Source of the DNA: CAZHFA01 sp964534945
GTDB taxonomy: Bacteria; Bdellovibrionota_C; UBA2361; CAKMMH01
Assembly (NCBI GenBank): GCA_964534945.1
Contig: CAZHSB010000017.1
Coordinates: forward strand, 1-31,386
Direction: 5' to 3'
DNA length: 31,386 bases
Made by a program: the position numbers and the translations under genes. The stretch's first letter is position 1. Every line of letters begins with the position of its first letter. The notes below the pieces were generated by a model that was not told the DNA's origin, made no database searches, and worked only from the letters and a program-made list of their open reading frames with translations. This document shows positions 16,342-24,882 of the stretch, in pieces.

Positions 16342-17088
16342 ATGGACACAAATAAAATATTTTCTCAAATAAAAGGAAGTGGTGCTCCTCTTATATTCTT
16401 GCACGGTTGGGGAGTAGACTCTAATTTATTTAATGAGTTATCAAATTTATTAGAAAATATTAGAGAGTGTTATTTAATAGATCTTCCTGGATTTGGAAAA
16501 TCTTCTAAACCCAATGAAACTTGGGGAACATTAGATTACGCAAAAAGTGTTGTTGAATATATGAATGAACACAATATAAAAAAGGCAGATATTTTGGGAC
16601 ATTCCGTCGGAGGAAGAATTGCGCTTAGAATTGCCTGCCACTATCCAGAAGTAGTTAATTCCTTAATTTTAATTTCCTCTGCTGGTATAAAATCAAAAAG
16701 TTTTGTTTTTTACCGCATGAAAATTTTTATAATAAAAAAAATTGCAAAGATTTTTAAGATAATCGATAAAATCATGGGAAATAATTTTTTTAAAAATCAT
16801 TTTGCCGCTAGATTTGCTTCTCAAGATTATAAAAATGCAGGAGAAATGAAAGATATTTTCTTAAAAATTGTAAATGAAGATCAAGAAAACGAGCTTGATT
16901 TAGTAAAAGCAAAAACATTATTAATTTGGGGAGAAAATGATAAAGAAACGCCTCCTGACATGGGGAAAACTTTCTCAAAGAAAATTAAGGATTCAAAACT
17001 TGTCATATTAAAGGGAAAAGATCATTTTCCTTTTTTAGGTACAGGAGCTAGCCTTTGCGCTTTTCAAATTAAGGAATTTTTAAAATAA
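16342..17088 (+). CDS. Alpha/beta hydrolase, probably linked to peptidoglycan genes
   Basis: A complete alpha/beta hydrolase: oxyanion-hole HGWG near residue 21, nucleophile elbow GHSVGGR with the Ser around residue 90, an acid Asp in IWGENDKETP and the final His in GKDHFPF. It lacks a signal peptide, so it is cytosolic. The substrate cannot be read from sequence; relatives include esterases, C-C bond hydrolases and haloperoxidase-like enzymes. The neighbour 17 bases downstream is a MurF-like ligase and the next gene is Ddl. From memory, Campylobacter has the same three kinds of gene together (murF, a hydrolase and ddlA), so a role in cell-wall precursor metabolism is a reasonable inference. 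No Shine-Dalgarno sequence is apparent. Confidence 0.85.
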   Translation: MDTNKIFSQIKGSGAPLIFLHGWGVDSNLFNELSNLLENIRECYLIDLPGFGKSSKPNETWGTLDYAKSVVEYMNEHNIKKADILGHSVGGRIALRIACHYPEVVNSLILISSAGIKSKSFVFYRMKIFIIKKIAKIFKIIDKIMGNNFFKNHFAARFASQDYKNAGEMKDIFLKIVNEDQENELDLVKAKTLLIWGENDKETPPDMGKTFSKKIKDSKLVILKGKDHFPFLGTGASLCAFQIKEFLK

Positions 17089-17105
17089 TAAAGGATTTTT
17101 GTGTT

Positions 17106-18764
17106 ATGAAAATTTTTCAACCTGAGATTTTATGTTTTTTATTTGCTGGTCTTTCTTTTTCATATTTAATATTTAAACGAACATTAAGATATTTACACTT
17201 TTTACAACAAGATGAATATTCCCCGAAAAGATTTTTTTTATGGTGGATAAAAAATAAAGCCTTTGATAAGAAAGTTTTATTGGGTTTTATATGTTTTTTT
17301 ATTATTAACTACATATCAAATAAGTTATTTTTAACATCAGTGTTTCTTTTTGTAGGCTATATTCTTTATCTTGCGACAAAAGAAAATAATCCTTTAAAAC
17401 AAGCAAAAATAAAATTAAACCTTACTGCGAGGGCAAAGAAAATATTATATCTTTCAATTTTTTTTGAATTTTTAACCTTTGCCCTATTAGGCTTAATTAC
17501 GGTTTTCTTCTATTTGAATGAGCAAACAACTTATCGCATAGGTTGGGCATCTAATATAGTAATTATTGCATCTGTAATTCTTATTCAACTAATTCCTTTT
17601 ATACTAATGTTTACTGTAATCTTACTTTCTCCATTTGAGAAAATGACAAGAAATAAATTTCTAAAAGAAGCAAAGGGAAAATTTAGAAAAGTTTCTCCTT
17701 ACACAATTGCAATAGTTGGAAGTTATGGGAAATCTACCGTTAAAAATATGCTTGGAGATATCTTACAAAGTACTAAAAGCAATGTTTTTTGGCCTAAGGC
17801 AGGCATAAACACGATAATGGGAATTACAAGAGAAATTAGAGAAAAATTAAAATTATCTGATAAATTTGCAATTATCGAAATGGGAACTTACAAAAAGGGA
17901 AGTATTGAAAATGTTTGTAAATTGACTCCTCCAAATGCTGCAATTTTAACTGCGATAAATCATATGCACCTAGAAAGGTTTAAAACTAGAGAAAAAATAT
18001 ATGAGGCAAAAACAGAAGTTATAACAGCTCTCCCTAAAGATGGGGTCCTTGTATGTAATGCAGATGATGATTTCGTTTTACGCGCCTACAAAGAGGCAAG
18101 GGTAGATCATAAATATTTGTATGGGTTAAATAAAAATGAAGATATAAAGATTGATGCTTATTTAACGGATATCTCTTATTCAGAAAATGGTTCTACTGCA
18201 AAAATTTATTGGCAAGATAAGGAATATGAATTAAAAACACAGATAGTTGGTAGGGGAGGACTCTCAAGTTTACTTGCATGTTTTACGATTGCGTGTGCGT
18301 TGGGTGACGATCCAACATTCGTATTGGCTGTCATTTCTAGTATAAAACCGCTGTCAAATAGGCTATCTCTTAAAAAATATGCAAATAACTTACTTTATTT
18401 AGAAGATGGATATAATTCAAATCCAATAGGCTTTGATTCTGCATTAGATGTTCTTGAAAAATTAAATGTTGAAAGAAGAATTGTCATGACTCCAGGAATT
18501 ATTGAGCTTGGAGAAGAACAATTTAACGAAAATTATAAAATTGCCAAGAAGATTGCAAAAGTTTGCGACATGGTATTTTTTGTTGGAACGGAAAATAAAT
18601 TGTCATTTAAAAAAGCTTTTGATGAAGAAAATTTTAAAGATGTAACATATGTAGAAAATCGAGATGAAGCTTTTAAAATATTATCTAATCTTCAAAAAGC
18701 AGGTGATGCTGTTTTAATTGAGAATGATCTTCCTGATTGGTATGAAAGTGATATGAGTTTCTAA
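17106..18764 (+). CDS. murF: Membrane-anchored MurF-like Mur ligase
   Basis: The N-terminal 180 residues hold about five membrane helices (near 6-22, 57-72, 75-90, 113-136 and 150-175), absent from E. coli MurF. The ligase part starts with the P-loop GSYGKST (205-211). FAIIEMGTYKKGSIENVC and NHMHLERF are typical of the Mur ligase central domain, and LEDGYNSNPIGF of the C-terminal domain. MurF adds D-Ala-D-Ala to the UDP-MurNAc-tripeptide. The next gene is Ddl, which makes D-Ala-D-Ala, supporting MurF over the other ligases. The usual N-terminal substrate-binding domain appears replaced by the membrane part, as in the MurF-type proteins of Campylobacter and Helicobacter as I recall them. An AAAGGA site precedes the ATG. 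A second, classical murF elsewhere cannot be ruled out. Confidence 0.8.
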   Translation: MKIFQPEILCFLFAGLSFSYLIFKRTLRYLHFLQQDEYSPKRFFLWWIKNKAFDKKVLLGFICFFIINYISNKLFLTSVFLFVGYILYLATKENNPLKQAKIKLNLTARAKKILYLSIFFEFLTFALLGLITVFFYLNEQTTYRIGWASNIVIIASVILIQLIPFILMFTVILLSPFEKMTRNKFLKEAKGKFRKVSPYTIAIVGSYGKSTVKNMLGDILQSTKSNVFWPKAGINTIMGITREIREKLKLSDKFAIIEMGTYKKGSIENVCKLTPPNAAILTAINHMHLERFKTREKIYEAKTEVITALPKDGVLVCNADDDFVLRAYKEARVDHKYLYGLNKNEDIKIDAYLTDISYSENGSTAKIYWQDKEYELKTQIVGRGGLSSLLACFTIACALGDDPTFVLAVISSIKPLSNRLSLKKYANNLLYLEDGYNSNPIGFDSALDVLEKLNVERRIVMTPGIIELGEEQFNENYKIAKKIAKVCDMVFFVGTENKLSFKKAFDEENFKDVTYVENRDEAFKILSNLQKAGDAVLIENDLPDWYESDMSF

Positions 18765-18860
18765 TAAAAATATTTCATTAAAATAGAGTAATATGTTTTT
18801 TTATATTATTTTATGCTATTGTTATTTTGATGTTTAAATATGAGAAAAACGAGGTTAATT

Positions 18861-20042
18861 ATGGAGAAAAAAAATATTGCTGTTTTGTTTGGAGGACGTA
18901 GTTGTGAGCATGAGATTTCAATAATTACGGGACTTCAGTTAATTGAATTTCTGGATACAAGTAAGTTTAACGCAATTCCCGTTTATGTTGCGCGTGATGG
19001 GCATTGGTATAGTGGAGATGGCCTATTGAACAGGGCTGTTTATAAAGATTTTAAAAATAAGAAAAAGACTTTTAATGAAGTAATGTTATATCCATTTTGG
19101 GGAGAAAGAGGACTAACTGTTATAAAAAAATGTTGTCTTTTTGGAGAAAAATTTATTCCTGTTGATGTATTTTTTCCTGCATTCCATGGAGAATTTGGGG
19201 AAGATGGTTGTATTCAAGGATTATTTGAATTGGCAGAAGTTCCATACACAGGGTCTCAAGTCTTAGCTTCTGCTCTATCTATGAGTAAAAATACTGCAAA
19301 AATTGTTGCATCTAAAGTTGGAGTTCCTGTTTTGGACAACATTAATATTTTAAAGGAAGATATATTAAAAAAAGGAATTGAATTCGCGAAAAAAGAAATT
19401 TTATCTAAGTTACAATATCCAGTTTTTATAAAGCCAAATAATTTAGGTTCGTCTGTAGGTGTTTCAAAAGCTACGAGCGATGAGGAATTGTTTGCAGGGC
19501 TTGCAAAAGTTTTTAAACATGATAAAGAAGCAATTATTGAACCTTTTTTAGATGATATGTTTGAAATAAACATTTCTATTCTTGATACAAAAGAGGAGCT
19601 TGTCGCTTCTGCTGTTGAAATTCCTGTTCCAGACGGCGAATATTTGTCTTATGAAGATAAATATTTAAGAGAGGGGAAAGGGAAGAAAAAAGGTGGAACA
19701 CCAAGAACTAGTCAAGGAATGGCAAGTTTAACACGCTCTATCAATCCACAAGATTTAAGCAATGATATAAAAGAAAAAGTGGCAGAATATGCAAAGAAAG
19801 CTTTTAAAGCTTTTAAAGCTTCTGGCGCTGGAAGATTAGATTTCATGTATAATAAAGAATCAGGCACAGTATATTTTAATGAATTTAATCCGCTTCCTGG
19901 GTCATTAGCTTTTTACCTTTGGGAAAAATCAAATCCAGAAATACTTTATACAGAAGAACTTACTAAGATTATTGAGAGAGCGGAAGAACTTTTTGAAATA
20001 AAGCAGGGGCTTGATCGAAACTTAGGCTTCCATGCTTTGTAG
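18861..20042 (+). CDS. ddl: D-alanine--D-alanine ligase family protein
   Basis: An ATP-grasp ligase joining two D-amino acids for the end of the peptidoglycan stem. The N-terminus has FGGRSCEHEISIITG, the ATP-binding part FIKPNNLGSSVGVSKA, and the C-terminal catalytic part GRLDFMY and NEFNPLPGSLAFYLWE. The last motif differs from the NxxPG(F/L)T of standard Ddl and, with an extra loop after YLREGKGKKKGGTP, places it in a Ddl subgroup also seen in clostridia and perhaps epsilonproteobacteria (from memory). D-Ala-D-Ala is the default product; D-Ala-D-Lac or another residue cannot be excluded. The ATG at 18861 is preferred to the in-frame one at 18840 because GAGG lies six bases upstream, giving 393 residues. 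Confidence 0.9.
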   Translation: MEKKNIAVLFGGRSCEHEISIITGLQLIEFLDTSKFNAIPVYVARDGHWYSGDGLLNRAVYKDFKNKKKTFNEVMLYPFWGERGLTVIKKCCLFGEKFIPVDVFFPAFHGEFGEDGCIQGLFELAEVPYTGSQVLASALSMSKNTAKIVASKVGVPVLDNINILKEDILKKGIEFAKKEILSKLQYPVFIKPNNLGSSVGVSKATSDEELFAGLAKVFKHDKEAIIEPFLDDMFEINISILDTKEELVASAVEIPVPDGEYLSYEDKYLREGKGKKKGGTPRTSQGMASLTRSINPQDLSNDIKEKVAEYAKKAFKAFKASGAGRLDFMYNKESGTVYFNEFNPLPGSLAFYLWEKSNPEILYTEELTKIIERAEELFEIKQGLDRNLGFHAL

Positions 20043-20057
20043 ATCGCGCTTTTGATG

Positions 20058-20099
20058 AGAAATAAAGGTGGGTTCGCTTCAGTTTATCCACTTATTTCT
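20058..20099 (+). terminator. Stem-loop after ddl
   Basis: AGAAATAAAGGTGG (20058-20071) pairs with CCACTTATTTCT (20088-20099), twelve base pairs with a two-base bulge and a 16-base loop. It is followed by TTAATTATTG, a modest T-rich stretch. It lies 15 bases after the ddl stop codon and before the convergent kinase gene, as expected of a terminator, though the T tract is weak. Confidence 0.5.
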
Positions 20100-20132
20100 T
20101 TAATTATTGTCAAAAACTCCCCTAAAAAACAG

Positions 20133-20150
20133 GAATTAGAATTCTAATTC
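20133..20150. repeat. 18-base perfect palindrome between convergent genes
   Basis: GAATTAGAATTCTAATTC reads the same on both strands, with an EcoRI-like GAATTC centre. It lies between the ddl stem-loop and the end of the kinase gene (stop at 20164). A transcription end element or a protein-binding site are both possible; nothing more can be said from one copy. Confidence 0.5.
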
Positions 20151-20163
20151 TAATCATTACGGC

Positions 20164-21495
20164 TTAATGCGACGAGAAAATATCGGAAAAATCTTTCATT
20201 GTTAATAAATAATCAATTAGATTTTTTAAATATAGAATCGCTTTTTTAAAATATTTTATTGTTATATCAATTAGATCATATTGAGGTAAAAAATAATCAA
20301 CAAGCAAAAAACAAAATATAAAGAAAATTATAAATATTAAAAACTTTAAGGGAGAATTACTAGAATTTCTTTCTGTTTCATTTCTAAGTGTTATTGATAA
20401 TTTTTTTATTTGAGAAAGATCTGTTTGCCCAACAACATTTACACTTTCAGTTTTTGCAGGCTTGTTAAATACAAGCACACTATCTAAGGAAGGAATGTTT
20501 TTATTTTCAGTAGCTTTATTTTTTACAATTTTATTTGAAACATTTGAAAAATTTAAATCTTGTAATTGAGTACCCTCTTCTTCAAGATATCCTTCCTTTT
20601 CCAAATCTTTTTCAAAAATAAAATGAGGATACATTACGTCACCTTTCAAAAATCCTTTTAATGTTACCAAATCATTATGAAAATCATTGGCTGACTGATA
20701 TCTCTCATCTGGATCTCTTTTTAACGATTTTAATATTATTTTATCAAGTTGTGAAGGGCAATCAAAACGCTCAGTACTAGGCGGAATAGCTTCTTTTTTT
20801 AATCTTGCTACCATTGTGTCATAAACGGTTTCTCCTCTAAAAGGAGTAATGCCTGTTAGCATTTCAAATGCCAAAACCCCCATTGCATAAATATCTGAAC
20901 GAAAATCTACTTGAGAATTTAACATGTATTCAGGACTTACATAATCAATTGTCCCTACTACCCCACCGTGCTCTGTTAATCTAGGCCCTTTTTCGGTTCT
21001 GGCAATTCCAAAATCTGCAATTTTTACATTTCCCGAACTATCTATCAAAATATTTTCTGGTTTTAAATCTCTATGAATAATTCCAGCAGCATGTATGGCC
21101 CCTACCCCAGCTGTCATTTGAATAAGAATTTCAATGATTCTATTAATTTCTAATAATTTAGATGGGTCCTTTAAATATTCAGCTAGATCATTGCCGTCAA
21201 CATATTCCATTGTATATGCTAAAATTCCATTTTCTTTTACATATTCATAGGCTCTAACAACATTAGGATGAGAAACTCCATACGAAGCAAATATTTCATT
21301 TCTAAATCGTGCAGCAGAAACTTTATCATTTGCAACTTCAGGAAATAAAACTTTAACAGCAACAACATGTCCTGAAAGTTCTTTATGATTACAGGCATAC
21401 ACCGCCCCCATGCTTCCTGTTCCTAAGCATTTTATCACTTCATAACGATTTGCAATTATGAAACCTGATTGTAATTCTTGGTGTCTTACTGCCAT
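20164..21495 (-). CDS. Membrane-anchored Ser/Thr protein kinase (Hanks type)
   Basis: The kinase domain fills residues 18 to about 280 with every key motif: glycine loop GTGSMGAVY (25-33), Lys48 in VAVKVL, the paired Glu67, catalytic HRDLKPEN (141-148) with Asp143, DFG (161-163), and GTIDYVSPEYM of the activation segment. A linker of roughly 100 residues leads to one membrane helix near residues 380-400 and a short tail of about 40 residues outside, without PASTA or other sensor repeats. It should phosphorylate cytosolic targets. The gene lies five bases after the FHA gene and is the last of a PP2C-FHA-kinase operon, so the FHA protein is the obvious partner and the phosphatase the obvious counterweight. 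Confidence 0.94.
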   Translation of the reverse strand: MAVRHQELQSGFIIANRYEVIKCLGTGSMGAVYACNHKELSGHVVAVKVLFPEVANDKVSAARFRNEIFASYGVSHPNVVRAYEYVKENGILAYTMEYVDGNDLAEYLKDPSKLLEINRIIEILIQMTAGVGAIHAAGIIHRDLKPENILIDSSGNVKIADFGIARTEKGPRLTEHGGVVGTIDYVSPEYMLNSQVDFRSDIYAMGVLAFEMLTGITPFRGETVYDTMVARLKKEAIPPSTERFDCPSQLDKIILKSLKRDPDERYQSANDFHNDLVTLKGFLKGDVMYPHFIFEKDLEKEGYLEEEGTQLQDLNFSNVSNKIVKNKATENKNIPSLDSVLVFNKPAKTESVNVVGQTDLSQIKKLSITLRNETERNSSNSPLKFLIFIIFFIFCFLLVDYFLPQYDLIDITIKYFKKAILYLKNLIDYLLTMKDFSDIFSSH

Positions 21496-21500
21496 ATTAA

Positions 21501-22409
21501 TTAAATTAAATAAACCTTAAAAGATACTGTACCAAATGTTATTATATCTTTATCAAAAATTTTTTCACACTCACCAGAAAGATTTTTTATTAAATTATCT
21601 TTTGCATGTCGAATTTTTGTTCCATTTTTAGAAAATTGATCAAATACCGTCAGTTCTGATTCTGAAATCTTAAGCATTGCATGCATTGAAGAAACAGATT
21701 CATCAAGTATGACTAAAGTATTTAATCCTTTTGTTGGTATATTTGTAACTATTAATTTTCCAGATCGTAATTCATAAAAATCTCCATTTGGATTTTTATC
21801 AAATGATACTAAAAATCCACAAAGCATTGATTCCTCAATCCAAGAAATTCCCTCATTCATGGTAAGATCTTTCTTTAGATCTAAACTTGTATGATTACTA
21901 TATTGTTTATCAACTGGCGAATTTTCGGAAGTCGGAACATAAATAGGCTTTTTTACTTCTTGTAGCTCTTTATTAAGAGATTCATTTTCTTTAGGTTTAG
22001 AATTTATAAGTTCTTTAACTATATTAGAAGCTATTTGTCTTGTTTCTTTTCTTTTTCTATCTATTTCGTTTTCGTCTTCATTTTTTAATGTATTATTTTT
22101 TTGATCAGCTTCATTTGCAAGATTTTCACTTAAAGGATCTCCCCCACCGAAAACATCATATCCATCATTATCTGATTCTTTAGAAATATGTTCTTCTTCA
22201 TCAGTAGAATAAAAGAAACTAGCTGGAAGTGCACTTGCTTTATTAGTTATTGTTTTTTCACTTTGTGTATCTTCTTTTTCCCCTCCGAACAATGCTTTTC
22301 TTTGTTCTTCAAGTTGTGCTCTTAATTCATTTGTTACATCAGAACTAAGCATAACCGTTTTCGTTTTTAATCGTTGTGTATCTTTTTTGATATTATCGTT
22401 ACTTGACAT
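21501..22409 (-). CDS. FHA-domain protein with a long disordered N-terminal region
   Basis: Residues 1 to about 190 are acidic, polar and probably unfolded, with Thr-rich stretches such as RLKTKTVML (13-21) that could be phosphorylated. The C-terminal 100 residues form an FHA domain: GKLIVTNIP in the first strands, then ESVSSMHAML with the conserved Ser and His, and DQFSKNGTKIRH with the conserved Asn-Gly. FHA domains bind phosphothreonine peptides. The conserved Gly-Arg that usually starts the domain is not clear, so peptide binding may be altered. The gene sits four bases after the PP2C gene and five before the kinase gene. An AGGAG site lies upstream of the ATG. A role as kinase substrate and adaptor is inference from the operon. 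Confidence 0.88.
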   Translation of the reverse strand: MSSNDNIKKDTQRLKTKTVMLSSDVTNELRAQLEEQRKALFGGEKEDTQSEKTITNKASALPASFFYSTDEEEHISKESDNDGYDVFGGGDPLSENLANEADQKNNTLKNEDENEIDRKRKETRQIASNIVKELINSKPKENESLNKELQEVKKPIYVPTSENSPVDKQYSNHTSLDLKKDLTMNEGISWIEESMLCGFLVSFDKNPNGDFYELRSGKLIVTNIPTKGLNTLVILDESVSSMHAMLKISESELTVFDQFSKNGTKIRHAKDNLIKNLSGECEKIFDKDIITFGTVSFKVYLI

Positions 22410-22413
22410 AATA

Positions 22414-23400
22414 TTAAGCTCCTAGTGTTGATTTTAAAACACATAACATTAGAGAAATTAAATTTGTTAAAATTGTTAACACTATTAAATAAATTTTATA
22501 ATAATTATTTTCAAATTTTTCTTCCTTATTTATATCATCATCTTCATCCTCTATATTTTCAGCTCCAAAACCTAAATCTTCTTTATAACCAAACGGAGGA
22601 GCACTTTTTATTTGCCCAATTACTGGCATTAATGTAACTGAAATGTTGTCTTTTCCTCCTCTATCATTTGATAATTTGACAAGTTCTTTGCAAGCTTCTT
22701 CTAGTGGCTTATTAAAAATTATTTTTATAATTTCTTTTTCAGAAATATTTTTATATAAACCATCAGAACAAAGTAAAATTAAATCATCGCTGTTAACATC
22801 ACAATCTTTACTGTCCCAAATCCAAAAACGAGACACATCAATATCAATAGCTGCTTCTGCGCCGAGTGCTCGTGTTAAAATATTATTTTCAGCATTTTTA
22901 ATAGCTTCTTCTTTTGTTATTTTACCAATATCTAATAACTCTTGTATATATGTATGATCTTTTGTTAATTTTTGAATTGACTTTTCACGAATTAAATATG
23001 CTCGCGAATTTCCAACATTTGCTATGCAAATATCTCGATCTTGAATTAAAACTGCAACTCCCGTAGTAGCTATGCTGGCATTTGAATCCTTATACTTCCT
23101 TAGTGTGATTAATCTATTAGCTTCTTGAAAAGCTCGTTGCAATGAGTAATCTACTTTCCTTTTTCCAAACATTTGAAATTCTCTTGTAACTGCGTCAACA
23201 CTTACCTCAGAAGCAATATCTCCAGATTCGCTACTTCCCATACCATCAAAAATTGCACATAAATATCCATAATCTAAATCTAAATTTAATAATTTATCTT
23301 CATTTATTTTTTTAACTTTCCCAATATCTGAAATACCGGTAACCTTATCTTTATCAACAAAATATTCAATTTTATTGTTAAGTTCTTTTTTGTTTTTCAT
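22414..23400 (-). CDS. PP2C-type Ser/Thr phosphatase with a C-terminal membrane helix
   Basis: A metal-dependent phosphatase of the bacterial Stp/PrpC type: KVKKINEDKLLNL, then AIFDGMGSSESGDIAS with a metal-binding Asp, LILLCSDGLYKNI and GGKDNISVTLMPV. All aspartates expected at the metal site are present. After an acidic linker (GAENIEDEDDDINKEEK) a hydrophobic helix closes the protein (about the last 28 residues), so both this enzyme and the kinase of the operon appear tethered to the membrane. The ATG at 23400 is chosen; the open frame extends 48 codons upstream, but that part runs through the divergent promoter region and looks non-coding. It should reverse phosphorylation by the kinase. 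Confidence 0.92.
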   Translation of the reverse strand: MKNKKELNNKIEYFVDKDKVTGISDIGKVKKINEDKLLNLDLDYGYLCAIFDGMGSSESGDIASEVSVDAVTREFQMFGKRKVDYSLQRAFQEANRLITLRKYKDSNASIATTGVAVLIQDRDICIANVGNSRAYLIREKSIQKLTKDHTYIQELLDIGKITKEEAIKNAENNILTRALGAEAAIDIDVSRFWIWDSKDCDVNSDDLILLCSDGLYKNISEKEIIKIIFNKPLEEACKELVKLSNDRGGKDNISVTLMPVIGQIKSAPPFGYKEDLGFGAENIEDEDDDINKEEKFENNYYKIYLIVLTILTNLISLMLCVLKSTLGA

Positions 23401-23414
23401 AAAAACTCGTATAT

Positions 23415-23446
23415 TTTTACAAAGAATTCTATTACAATATGTAAAA
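23415..23446. promoter_or_regulatory. Inverted repeat in the divergent region of the PP2C operon
   Basis: TTTTACA (23415-23421) and TGTAAAA (23440-23446) face each other across 18 bases between the PP2C start (23400) and the divergent radical SAM start (23495). On the plus strand TTTACA followed at 16 bases by TATGTA is a possible but weak promoter. The repeat could be an operator for both genes. Confidence 0.25.
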
Positions 23447-23494
23447 CGACATAATATAGGAAAAACTAAAGGTTTTGGGGAATAATTTTTATTA

Positions 23495-24754
23495 ATGGAA
23501 TACTTAGAAAAATTTAAAAATACAATTGATAAGACCTTTTTCAATCTTTTATCAAAAGAAAATAGAGAATATATCGAAAATTTTGCCTTAGTTTATAAAT
23601 TAACTTTTCAAGATATTAAAATCATTTGTGAAATTGCTAAAGATTTAGAATCTTGGGAAGAAGAAAGCTTAAAAAGCATTGTTTCTTTTTTCAAAAAAAG
23701 CAAAAAAAACACTGATAATTCAGTAATAGAAAAGAAATTAATCATTAACTTTTTAAAACAACATTATGAAAGCACAAAACATAATTTAAAGGCCTACTCA
23801 CCTAATTTTCATAAAGAAATTGATACAAGCTTAATAAAAAATTTTTACAACACAGATTCTGATATAAATATTTTTGGAGATTGTCCTGTTTTCTCTGAAA
23901 AAACAATTTGTTGTGGCTTAAAAACTTTAGACGTAGTACAAAATTGCCCATTTAATTGTTCATACTGTACCATACAAACTTTTTATGGTGATAAATTTAT
24001 TTTTTTAAAAAATTTAAAAGAAAAATTAAGCAATTTAAAATTAGACAATAAAACCTTTTACCACATAGGTACAGGACAGTCTTCAGATGCTCTTGTTTGG
24101 GGAAACGAAAATAATATTCTTGATGATCTTATGAATTTTGCAAAAGAAAATCAAAATGTTTTATTGGAATTAAAAACAAAATCTTCAAATATTGGTTATT
24201 TTTTACAAAACAAAATTCCCAAAAATGTTGTATGCTCTTGGAGTTTAAATACTCAGAAAGTTATCGATAATGAAGAGTTAGGGACAGCTTCACTAGAAAA
24301 AAGATTGTATGCCGCAAAAAAATTATCGGAACTTGGGATAAAGGTTGCATTTCATTTTCACCCGATAATCTACTATAAGGATTGGGATATTGAATATAAG
24401 GATATAATAAAGTACATAAAGGAAAATTTTAGTCCTAATGATATTTCTTTTATAAGTTTTGGAAGCTTAACTTTTATAAAACCTGTGATAAAAAAAATTC
24501 GTGAGAAAAATATCAAAACAAAAATATTACAAATGCAAACTGCGCTTGATCCAAATGGAAAGATAACATATCCAAAGGATTTAAAAATAAAATTATACAA
24601 AAATCTATTTAGTGAATTTGAAGATTGGAAAGATAAAACTTATTTTTATTTATGCATGGAAACAGCTGATATCTGGCAAGAAGTTTTTGGTTTTTCATAC
24701 AAAAATAATGAGGAATTTTCAAAGGATTTTGAAAAGAAAACTCTTAATTTTTAG
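23495..24754 (+). CDS. Spore-photoproduct-lyase-like radical SAM protein
   Basis: The cluster motif CPFNCSYC gives Cys151, Cys155 and Cys158. Its setting, KTLDVVQNCPFNCSYCTIQ, and the later YHIGTGQSSDALVWGN, ELKTKSSNIGY and CSWSLNTQKV segments match the SPL/COG1533 family in order and spacing. FHFHPIIYY corresponds to the conserved region of SPL family enzymes. Residues 1-130 form a helical region unlike classical SplB. True spore photoproduct lyase repairs spore thymine dimers, but family members occur widely in non-spore-formers, where the substrate is unknown. No sporulation gene is in the window. The gene is divergent from the PP2C operon and has only a poor ribosome binding site (GGGGA, distant). 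Confidence 0.85.
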   Translation: MEYLEKFKNTIDKTFFNLLSKENREYIENFALVYKLTFQDIKIICEIAKDLESWEEESLKSIVSFFKKSKKNTDNSVIEKKLIINFLKQHYESTKHNLKAYSPNFHKEIDTSLIKNFYNTDSDINIFGDCPVFSEKTICCGLKTLDVVQNCPFNCSYCTIQTFYGDKFIFLKNLKEKLSNLKLDNKTFYHIGTGQSSDALVWGNENNILDDLMNFAKENQNVLLELKTKSSNIGYFLQNKIPKNVVCSWSLNTQKVIDNEELGTASLEKRLYAAKKLSELGIKVAFHFHPIIYYKDWDIEYKDIIKYIKENFSPNDISFISFGSLTFIKPVIKKIREKNIKTKILQMQTALDPNGKITYPKDLKIKLYKNLFSEFEDWKDKTYFYLCMETADIWQEVFGFSYKNNEEFSKDFEKKTLNF

Positions 24755-24778
24755 TAGACCAATACTTTTTATCCTTTA

Positions 24779-24807
24779 TTGAAAAAACAAAAAAATGTGA
24801 TTATCAT
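24779..24807 (+). promoter_or_regulatory. Possible promoter for htrA
   Basis: TTGAAA (24779-24784) and TATCAT (24802-24807) are 17 bases apart, upstream of the protease gene, leaving a leader of about 70 bases. No heat-shock-specific element is recognisable. Confidence 0.4.
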
Positions 24808-24882
24808 TAGGTGTTGGTTGTGTTTCATTAAAAGAATTTTTATATTTTCTTTTAATTATTTTATTTTTAGAAGGGATTGTCG

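Noticed and set aside
23401..23544. A longer PP2C protein starting 48 codons upstream.
   Set aside because: The extension crosses the divergent promoter region and the start of the opposite gene, and the PP2C domain begins normally after the ATG at 23400.
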